From NCBI GenBank assembly GCA_028869615.1, contig JAGWRQ010000140.1, positions 1 through 5,829 of the forward strand: a stretch of 5,829 bases of DNA, read 5' to 3'. The position numbers were made by a program, and so were the translations under genes. The notes below the pieces were generated by a model, which saw only the letters and a list, made by a program, of their open reading frames with translations, did no database searches and had not been told where the DNA came from. The stretch is from Candidatus Methylomirabilota bacterium (GTDB lineage Bacteria > Methylomirabilota > Methylomirabilia > Methylomirabilales > Methylomirabilaceae). Shown one piece after another: positions 1 through 5,337 of the stretch. Every line of letters begins with the position of its first letter. The stretch's first letter is position 1.

Positions 1-311
1 TCGATCTTCTCGACGCCCGGCACACGCTTGAGGTCTTCATCCAAGACCCCACGGGTCTGCGCTCACCCGCCTCAGAGGTAGATCGGAACCTGATGGTCCA
101 CAGCGAACTGGAACAGCTCTTCGAGTGGGGGGAGTCCGTACGGCTTCACGTGCTGCCGCAACTGTGGCTTGATCAGAACCGTGGCATCGAGTGCCAGGAC
201 AATGCCGACATCGATACCGGATTCCTTCGCCCCCTTCGCCACAAAGAACGGCATCGCCGCCCGCGTCGAGTTGTCGTACCCATAGGTCGCGGTGATCAGT
301 AATCTCGCCAT
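1..311 (-). CDS. DsrE-family protein, candidate double-selenocysteine (UGGU) protein, 3' end beyond window
   Basis: Small DsrE/DsrF-like protein, a family of sulfur-relay and related proteins often using a CxxC or single redox Cys. Visible residues 1-79 run from MARLLITATYGYDN, a typical family N-terminus, through GIDVGIVLALDA and LPPLEELFQFAV to VPIYL. Codon 80 is TGA (72-74), then Gly-Gly, then TGA at codon 83 (63-65), then AQTRGVLDEDLKRVPGVEKI to the window edge with no frameshift. Family members usually read IYxCGxCxxARG here, so both TGA codons replace the two Cys. The visible product has no Cys codon at all. The ATG at 311 is chosen because GGAG lies 6 nt upstream; the in-frame ATG at 323 has no ribosome site. 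The gene sits 43 nt after the nuclease stop, probably the same operon. Selenocysteine insertion is inferred. Alternatives are a decayed or truncated 79-residue gene, or UGA read as Cys by an unusual tRNA. Confidence 0.85.
30..50 (-). promoter_or_regulatory. Candidate bacterial SECIS hairpin for the second UGA
   Basis: On the coding strand GGGGTCTT (43-50) pairs with AAGACCTC (30-37): eight pairs including one G-U wobble. The loop is GGATG (38-42). There are 20 nt between the second UGA (63-65) and the loop, which begins with GG, again fitting the bacterial SECIS pattern. The 5' arm overlaps the 3' arm of the hairpin assigned to the first UGA. Confidence 0.5.
44..58 (-). promoter_or_regulatory. 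Candidate bacterial SECIS hairpin for the first UGA
   Basis: On the coding strand AGACCC pairs perfectly with GGGTCT around a GTG loop (arms 53-58 and 44-49, loop 50-52). There are 19 nt between the first UGA (72-74) and the loop, and the loop starts with G. Bacterial SECIS elements lie inside the coding region just after the UGA, with a loop carrying an early G roughly 16 to 37 nt downstream. The loop is short; opening one pair gives a CGTGG loop. Its 3' arm is shared with the second hairpin, so only one can form at a time. Confidence 0.5.
63..74 (-). other. Two in-frame UGA codons, probable selenocysteine sites (U-G-G-U)
   Basis: The coding strand reads TGA GGC GGG TGA. The two TGA codons are at 72-74 and 63-65 and are separated by two glycines, giving the spacing of a CxxC redox motif. 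They are the only stops in this frame between the ATG at 311 and position 1. Sec for Cys at a redox site is the classic selenoprotein pattern. UGA is a true terminator elsewhere in this window: it ends the nuclease gene (355-357) and the radical SAM gene (2588-2590). Confidence 0.75.
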
Positions 312-313
312 CG

Positions 314-321
314 CTCTCTCC
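314..321 (-). promoter_or_regulatory. Ribosome binding site deciding the DsrE start
   Basis: The coding strand has GGAGAGAG just before the ATG at 311, with GGAG 6 nt away. It overlaps the alternative upstream ATG at 323, which has no such site before it. This supports MARLL rather than MERAMARLL as the N-terminus. Confidence 0.7.
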
Positions 322-354
322 ATTCTGTCTTTTGGTCATCAGGCTCTTTCCGAC

Positions 355-1050
355 TCACAGGTTGAGGCGCGGGCTCGCTTCCCACTCCCGGACTGCGCGG
401 GTCCATCGGCAGAATCCACAGGAAGATGAACCGGCCGGCGTGGGGCCGCGAAGGGTCGTCACAGCGTCTCTGACAAGCGCTTCGGCGGCTGTCGGATCGG
501 TCGGAACTTCCTGGACGTCGACCTGGAACTGAATGAGGCCGTACTCTTTCACTTCGACGGGATAATAGTAGATCAGATAGGCAAGGCGTTTGGTCTTGTG
601 GCCGTTGCTTTCAAGCAACAGCGTGTAGAGGTTCATCTGGTCCTGGTAGAATGCGTGGGTGTCGTTTTTCGGAGCATATCCCCGGGTCTTATAATCCAGC
701 GGGTAGTAGAAGTCGGCCTCGTCCACGAGGCACTCGTCCAACGCGCCCATCACGTCAACGTCGGTCCAGGCCGTGACATGACGGATCCCGCGTCTCCAGT
801 CACGCCATTGATCGATCGTCCGCGCGTCCGGGAGCAGTCTCCCAGGGAGCTTGCCTTTCACTTCAGGCGGCAGCTCACCACAGTCTCTGAACCGGTCGAA
901 GTACCGTTTGAACTGAAGGTCCAGTCCGCCAGGCAGACTCGGAAAGATCGTCTCAGGGCGCTTGATCCCGGCATTGATCTCCAGCCAGAAGCAGCGGGGG
1001 CACTCGCGATACAATCCCAGACGGCTGTTAGATAAGGTGAGGCGCTTCAT
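355..1050 (-). CDS. PD-(D/E)XK nuclease, RecB/Cas4 type, with possible Fe-S cysteines
   Basis: A 231-residue protein resembling the RecB-like PD-(D/E)XK domain family (Cas4, AddB C-terminus), DNA exonuclease or endonuclease-like enzymes. The N-terminus is LSNSRLGLYRECPRCFWLE, the usual 'S-x-S-x-L-x2-Y-x2-C-P' opening. Catalytic candidates are D105 (GALDE), D119 and K121 (PLDYKTR), and the Q138/Y142 motif (QDQMNLY). C17, C20, C211 and C214 form two CxxC pairs at opposite ends, a layout that could hold an Fe-S cluster, though Cas4/AddB usually has one N-terminal and three C-terminal Cys. It is too short for a helicase-nuclease, and no cas genes or CRISPR repeats are nearby, so a repair or DNA-processing role is likelier than adaptation. 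Start: ATG 5 nt after the RNase G stop, with GGAGGGG upstream inside the end of RNase G. It ends with TGA, so UGA is a normal stop here. The substrate is unknown. Confidence 0.85.
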   Translation of the reverse strand: MKRLTLSNSRLGLYRECPRCFWLEINAGIKRPETIFPSLPGGLDLQFKRYFDRFRDCGELPPEVKGKLPGRLLPDARTIDQWRDWRRGIRHVTAWTDVDVMGALDECLVDEADFYYPLDYKTRGYAPKNDTHAFYQDQMNLYTLLLESNGHKTKRLAYLIYYYPVEVKEYGLIQFQVDVQEVPTDPTAAEALVRDAVTTLRGPTPAGSSSCGFCRWTRAVREWEASPRLNL

Positions 1051-1055
1051 GCGCC

Positions 1056-2588
1056 CTACCCCTCCAGCAACTGGTATTTCCCGAGAGCCAACGATTCTTC
1101 CGGAACCAGGACGATCTCCCCGCCATAACTCTGCTGGAGCGCCTCAATCACCTCGCCATCCTCAGCCTGAAACCAGCCGATGAGGTCGGGATGGGCCCGA
1201 ATCCGGATCAGGGAGATCCGCTTGCGGGATAGCCGCCATTCCACCTCTCGAAGGACTTGATGGGCGATGGACGGAGTCGAACGGATGTAGCCAAGACCGC
1301 CGCACGCGGGGCAGGACGCGCTCAGGGCTTTGTTCAACCCTTGGCGGACCCGTTTCCGCGTCATCTCAACCAGGCCCAGTTCAGACAACAGTGAGACGTT
1401 GGTCGGAGAGCGGTCGGGCTTCAACACCTCCTTGATCTCCTGCAGCACCCGATCCCGGCTCTCCTGCCGAGCCATGTCGATGAAGTCGATGATGATGATC
1501 CCACCCAGGTCTCGTAAACGCACCTGGCGCGCGATCTCCCGGGCCGCCTCCAGATTGGTCTTGAGGACCGTTTCTTCAAAATCGTGCTTGCCGACATACT
1601 TGCCGGTGTTGACATCAATGGAGACCAGCGCCTCTGTCTCCTCCAACACGATATACCCTCCAGACTTCAGCCATACCTTGTGTCGCAGCGCCTTCTCGAC
1701 TTCCCGTTCGATACCGAACGACTTGAAGATCGGCTCGTCCTCGGTATACAGAAACAGATGCGACTTCAACTCAGGATGCAGCGATTCGGCATATTCCAGA
1801 CACCGCTCATACTCCGTCGGACTGTCCACCACCAGGCGGACTACCTCCTTCGTGAAGAGATCGCGAAAGATCCGGAAGATCAGATCCAGGTCCTTCTGGA
1901 CTAATGCCGGGGCGGTGAGTGTTTCGGCCTTGCCCTTGATCTTTTTCCAGAGCGATCGGAGAAACTCAAGATCGGCCTCGATCTCCGCCTTCCCTTTACC
2001 GATCCCGGCGGTCCTGACGATCACCCCCTCGCGGTCCGGGTTGATCTCCTCAATGATCGCCTTCAGCCGGGACCGTTCCGCTTCGTTCTCGATCTTCCGC
2101 GAGACCCCGACGTGCTGCTCGGTGGGCATATAGACCAGGTAGCGGCCGGGCAAGGTGATGTGCGAGGTAATGCGAGCGCCCTTGGTCCCAAGCGGCTCAC
2201 GGGCCACCTGCGCGACGATCTCCTGCCCCTCCTTCAGGAGTTCCTCAATACTGGCCTGTTGGCGGCGACCTCGAGAGAAGGTCGGTCTCGGCTCCTCGGA
2301 GGCAGGTTCGGCAGGCTCGCCCTCCTCCCCGATGGTCAGCAACTGCTCATACTCCTCCACGTCCTCGAAGATGTCCCGAACGTACAGAAAGGCGTCCTTC
2401 GCCAGACCCAGATCCACGAAGGCCGCCTGCATCCCTGGGAGAATCTTCAGCACGCGCCCTTTGTAGATGTTTCCGGCGATGCTCTTGTTCTTCGAGTCGT
2501 CGATCAACAACTCGACCAGGACACCGTCCTCCAGGACGGCCACCCGGGTTTCCACGATAGAAGAGTTAACGATGATCTCGCGTTTCAT
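1056..2588 (-). CDS. rng: Ribonuclease G/E family endoribonuclease
   Basis: RNase E/G family, about 510 residues, close to E. coli RNase G (489) and lacking the long C-terminal scaffold of RNase E. It cleaves single-stranded RNA in rRNA maturation and mRNA decay in the cytoplasm. An N-terminal S1 domain is seen (IYKGRVLKILPGMQAAFVDLG, residues about 41-61), with a charged insertion (about 77-120) rich in Glu, Pro and Arg before the S1 domain resumes. The DNase I-like catalytic core has the metal-binding aspartates D325 (LVSIDVNTGKYVG) and D368 (GGIIIIDFIDM). The Zn-link motif CPACGG has C426 and C429. The ATG at 2588 is preferred to the further upstream start at 2642: family proteins begin near MKREIIVNS, GGATGG lies 6 nt upstream, and this ATG overlaps the stop of the preceding gene as TGATG, which suggests translational coupling. 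Confidence 0.96.
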   Translation of the reverse strand: MKREIIVNSSIVETRVAVLEDGVLVELLIDDSKNKSIAGNIYKGRVLKILPGMQAAFVDLGLAKDAFLYVRDIFEDVEEYEQLLTIGEEGEPAEPASEEPRPTFSRGRRQQASIEELLKEGQEIVAQVAREPLGTKGARITSHITLPGRYLVYMPTEQHVGVSRKIENEAERSRLKAIIEEINPDREGVIVRTAGIGKGKAEIEADLEFLRSLWKKIKGKAETLTAPALVQKDLDLIFRIFRDLFTKEVVRLVVDSPTEYERCLEYAESLHPELKSHLFLYTEDEPIFKSFGIEREVEKALRHKVWLKSGGYIVLEETEALVSIDVNTGKYVGKHDFEETVLKTNLEAAREIARQVRLRDLGGIIIIDFIDMARQESRDRVLQEIKEVLKPDRSPTNVSLLSELGLVEMTRKRVRQGLNKALSASCPACGGLGYIRSTPSIAHQVLREVEWRLSRKRISLIRIRAHPDLIGWFQAEDGEVIEALQQSYGGEIVLVPEESLALGKYQLLEG

Positions 2589-5188
2589 CAGTCGCCATCC
2601 AGGACCAGGTCGGTTCTCGCCACACACAGCTTCGCTTCCCACCCATCATACTCCCCGTCGAGCGTCTCCTGCAGCAGGTGGGTCATAATCGCCTGTGGTC
2701 GCACACCGATGCCCTGGCCCGTCCTCAAACGAAGGTCCCAACAGAGTGTCCCTTCCTCTTCCTGCAGCGCCGCTAACCCCAGGATCTGCGGACGGGCATC
2801 GATCTCCACCCGCCCATCCTTCCGCTCCACGCTGACCAGAATGCTGGGCCGATCCAACCACTCATCGCAGAACGCCTGAGCGCCGAGTCGCTCGCCGATC
2901 TGCTTGGCACAGCCATTCAGCGGCAACGAGACGCGATAGACGGCCTCTCGCGCCAACGCCGTGAGCGACGGCGCCGTTAACGGAACCTCCCAGGCCCGAA
3001 GCAATTGCAATCCGTCCGCGAGGCAACGATTGACCCGCGTCGTCAACTCCTCCGGGGCCATGGCCGCGCGCAACTCGATATCCCCCAACTCCTGCCGCCC
3101 CTCGACCCCCACCGGCAGCGCGAGGGCACACGACAGTTTCGGCTGAGGGTTGAACCCCTGCGAGTAGGCTACGGCAACCCCGGCCCGACGCAGCGCCCGG
3201 CTGAGCGCCCGCATCACCTCCAGGTGCGAGAGAAACCGGAGTACGCCGACCTTCTGAAAGACAAATCGAATGCGCTGCACGGGCGCTTCGCTTGAAGTTT
3301 CGGGCTTCGCGTTTCGGGTTTCGGGTGCAGCGCTTTGGGCCGCGCACGTTGAGCCCGAAACTCCAAATTCGGAACTCGAAACCTTCATTCCGACTTGCTC
3401 GGCCCAGGTCGGCCAGTTGGGCATACAGATCTCGCCGCAGGCCGTGCAGGTGGCCGTATGGCAATCGACCGTCCCGCGTGCCTCCAGCGCCTTCTTGTAT
3501 TCCCGCTGCAAAAACGCCTTGCTGACACCGGTATCGATGTGGTCCCACGGCAACGGCTCATCCAGGTTGCGCGGCCGGTTGGCGATGGCCTTCGGATCGA
3601 TCCCCGTCTCCTCGAAGGCCTGCATCCACCGGTCGAACTTCAGGTGTTCGGTCCAGCCGTCAAGCCGGCACCCCAGCTCATAGCCGCGCCGGATGGCCCG
3701 GCCCAGTGAACGATCACCCAGGGAAAAGACCGCCTCCAGAAACGAGGACCGGACGTTATGCCACTTATACGAGACCTTGACCTCCCGCAACTTCCGCCTC
3801 AGGTAGTCCTGCTTCTCCTGGAGCAGCTCCATGGAGTCCTGGGCGAACCATTGGAACGGGGTGTGCGGCTTCGGCACGAATGGGGAACTGCTGACGGTCA
3901 GGCCGAAGCCTCTCGCCGACTCGGCCCGCGCGACCCGCGCCGATTCCCGCGTAATGCGAACCAGCTCGTCCAGATCCTCCTGCGTTTCGGTCGGCAGGCC
4001 GATCATGAAATAGAACTTTACCGATTCCCAGCCGGATCTGGCGGCGTTCCGCACGGCCGTAAAGATCTGCTCCTCGTCGAACCCTTCCTTGTTGATCACC
4101 TTCCGAAGCCGCCGGCTTCCGGCCTCCGGCGCGATGGTGAAGCCGGTCTTGCGAACCCGGCTGATCTCATCGGCCACCTGCGGAAACCGGTTCAGGGTTT
4201 CAACCCGGAGGGAGGGAAGCGACAGCGAGATTTTCTCCGGCAGGAGCGTGTCCATCAGTGAAGGCACCACATCGGGAAGGACCGTCAGATCGGCGATGCT
4301 CAACGAGGCAAGCGAGACCTCTTCGTACCCCGTTTCCCGAATCGCCTGCAAGGCCAACCGGCGGATCTCCTCGGCCGATCGCTCCCGGAGCGGCCGATAC
4401 AGATAGCCCGCCTGACAGAACCGGCACCCCTGGGTGCAACCCCGCATCACCTCGATGCTCGCACGGTCGTGGACGATCTCCATGAAGGGGACCGGGAAGG
4501 CGCCATAGTCGATCCCATTGAGATGAATCGCCGTCCGCTTGCGGATGGTCTCGCCCTGGTGGAGCGCGGGGACGTAGCAGCCCGGGATCCGGGTCCATGC
4601 CTCAAGGAGCGCGTCACGCCGCCCGCCTGATGCCTTCCATGCGGCCACCGTCTCGCAGACCTCGAGCACGACCTCCTCACCGTCGCCCAGGACAAATAGG
4701 TCAAAAAATTCAGCGATCGGCTCGGGATTGAAGCCGACGGACCCGCCCCCGATGACGAACGGATCGCCCTCCCGCCGCTCGGCGCTCTTCAGCGGAACGC
4801 CGGCCAGGTCCAGCATGTTCAGGATGGTGGTGTACGACAGCTCGTACTGCAGCGTAAAGCCGATCAGGTCGAAATCGGCCAAGCTGTACCCGGACTCAAG
4901 GGTACAAAGCGGAATCAGCCGCTGCCGCAGGAGCATCTCCGCATCGGTCCAGGGCGCATAGACCCGTTCCGCCATGAACTCCGGCCGCCGGTTCAGGATC
5001 TGGTAGAGGATCTTCAGGCCCAGATGGGACATGCCGATTTCGTACGTATCGGGGAAGGCAAGCGCAATCCTGACCGCTGTCTTGGCGGGGTCCTTCTTGA
5101 CGGCGTTCCACTCCATTCCGATATAGCGAGACGGTCTGCTGACCTGGGGCAGAATCTCGTTCATCATCGCTTGCCGGAAGCTACGCAC
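2588..5188 (-). CDS. B12-binding-like radical SAM protein fused to DUF2344 domain
   Basis: An 866-residue protein joining two families often encoded side by side or fused (TIGR03960-type radical SAM and TIGR03936-type DUF2344). Both lack an assigned reaction; linkage to RNase G and ribosomal genes in other bacteria hints at RNA or translation-related modification. The N-terminus (about 38-171) resembles a B12-binding fold, with FPDTYEIGMSHLGLKILY and VIGGGSVGFNPEP. The radical SAM cluster is RGCTQGCRFCQAG, C251, C255 and C258. A Cys-rich segment DCHTATCTACGEIC (C576, C581, C584, C588) may bind metal. Residues about 601-636 are a low-complexity linker, then DUF2344 follows (about 638-836, RIRFVFQKVGVLRFLSHLEV, YSQGFNPQPKLS). 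GTG at 5188 is chosen because GGAGAGG ends 7 nt before it. The start at 5245 would overlap the -10 box. ATG at 5167 or 5164 (MMNEILPQV) remains possible but has no clear ribosome site. Confidence 0.92.
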   Translation of the reverse strand: MRSFRQAMMNEILPQVSRPSRYIGMEWNAVKKDPAKTAVRIALAFPDTYEIGMSHLGLKILYQILNRRPEFMAERVYAPWTDAEMLLRQRLIPLCTLESGYSLADFDLIGFTLQYELSYTTILNMLDLAGVPLKSAERREGDPFVIGGGSVGFNPEPIAEFFDLFVLGDGEEVVLEVCETVAAWKASGGRRDALLEAWTRIPGCYVPALHQGETIRKRTAIHLNGIDYGAFPVPFMEIVHDRASIEVMRGCTQGCRFCQAGYLYRPLRERSAEEIRRLALQAIRETGYEEVSLASLSIADLTVLPDVVPSLMDTLLPEKISLSLPSLRVETLNRFPQVADEISRVRKTGFTIAPEAGSRRLRKVINKEGFDEEQIFTAVRNAARSGWESVKFYFMIGLPTETQEDLDELVRITRESARVARAESARGFGLTVSSSPFVPKPHTPFQWFAQDSMELLQEKQDYLRRKLREVKVSYKWHNVRSSFLEAVFSLGDRSLGRAIRRGYELGCRLDGWTEHLKFDRWMQAFEETGIDPKAIANRPRNLDEPLPWDHIDTGVSKAFLQREYKKALEARGTVDCHTATCTACGEICMPNWPTWAEQVGMKVSSSEFGVSGSTCAAQSAAPETRNAKPETSSEAPVQRIRFVFQKVGVLRFLSHLEVMRALSRALRRAGVAVAYSQGFNPQPKLSCALALPVGVEGRQELGDIELRAAMAPEELTTRVNRCLADGLQLLRAWEVPLTAPSLTALAREAVYRVSLPLNGCAKQIGERLGAQAFCDEWLDRPSILVSVERKDGRVEIDARPQILGLAALQEEEGTLCWDLRLRTGQGIGVRPQAIMTHLLQETLDGEYDGWEAKLCVARTDLVLDGD
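3285..3390. repeat. Repeat-like low-complexity insert within the radical SAM/DUF2344 linker
   Basis: GTTTCGGG occurs at 3297-3304, 3311-3318 and 3318-3325. An inverted copy lies at 3352-3361, giving an 11-bp inverted repeat (3296-3306 with 3352-3362). Related CCGAAAC and TCGAAAC units follow to about 3383. On the coding strand it is translated in frame as a linker rich in Ser, Glu, Thr and Pro (PETRNAKPETSSEAP). Similar TTCGGGTTTCGG-type dispersed repeats are found between genes in some environmental bacteria, so this may be a mobile repeat unit that landed in frame. Its exact ends are uncertain. Confidence 0.5.
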
Positions 5189-5257
5189 CAGAGCGCCTCT
5201 CCTTTTTCTCGCGCGGTTCACGCCGTATCGCGCAAAATCATACACGAAGGCGCTCTG
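5189..5257. repeat. 10-bp inverted repeat spanning the promoter and ribosome site
   Basis: CAGAGCGCCT at 5189-5198 and its exact reverse complement AGGCGCTCTG at 5248-5257. One arm lies in the spacer between the -35 and -10 boxes. The other abuts the GTG start and overlaps the ribosome site. The upstream arm would not be transcribed from the predicted start, so any role would be at the DNA level, for example as a paired operator. It could also be chance. Confidence 0.35.
5196..5202 (-). promoter_or_regulatory. Ribosome binding site supporting the GTG start
   Basis: The coding strand has AAGGAGAGG, with GGAGAGG ending 7 nt before the GTG at 5188. No comparable site precedes the downstream ATG codons at 5167 and 5164. 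This decides the start in favour of GTG at 5188. Confidence 0.6.
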
Positions 5258-5265
5258 AAAGGCAA
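5237..5265 (-). promoter_or_regulatory. Sigma70-type promoter for the radical SAM-rng-nuclease-DsrE operon
   Basis: On the coding strand TTGCCT (-35, 5260-5265) is followed by exactly 17 nt and TATGAT (-10, 5237-5242). Transcription would start near 5230, leaving a 5' leader of about 40 nt before the GTG at 5188. It is the only promoter-like signal found ahead of the four closely spaced genes, so the operon probably starts here. Confidence 0.6.
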
Positions 5266-5337
5266 TCTTGTGACGATGGGAGCCGGAGTGGCACGTGAGA
5301 GAAAGGGAGCAAGTGGACGATAGTACGCTCTGTGTCG

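Noticed and set aside
72..323. A 79 to 83 residue DsrE protein ending at the first TGA
   Set aside because: This leaves the protein without its redox motif and C-terminal strand/helix, while the frame beyond the TGA retains family features. The recoded reading explains more.
37..339. Overlapping minus-strand ORF of 100 residues in another frame
   Set aside because: It continues the nuclease frame past its stop, has composition typical of an out-of-frame shadow, and covers the well-supported DsrE frame.
355..1050. Cas4 as part of a CRISPR-Cas locus
   Set aside because: No CRISPR repeats, cas1 or cas2 in the window, and the Cys layout differs from Cas4.
1330..2133. Plus-strand ORF of 267 residues opposite RNase G
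   Set aside because: Ser/Arg-rich antisense shadow of rng with no recognisable domain; the minus-strand frame has all RNase G motifs.
2589..2642. Longer N-terminus for RNase G starting at 2642
   Set aside because: The extra 18 residues are an out-of-frame copy of the radical SAM C-terminus; family proteins start near MKREII and the TGATG coupling supports 2588.
2112..2879. Plus-strand ORF of 255 residues opposite the rng start and radical SAM 3' end
   Set aside because: It spans two real antisense genes, has low-complexity shadow composition and no family signal.
5189..5245. Longer N-terminus for the radical SAM protein starting at 5245
   Set aside because: That codon touches the predicted -10 region, so it would lie upstream of the transcript start, and the extension is Arg-rich with no family match.
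5266..5337. Intrinsic terminator after the V4R-LuxR gene
   Set aside because: No GC-rich hairpin followed by a T-run is visible on the coding strand; only a short CACGTG palindrome is present.
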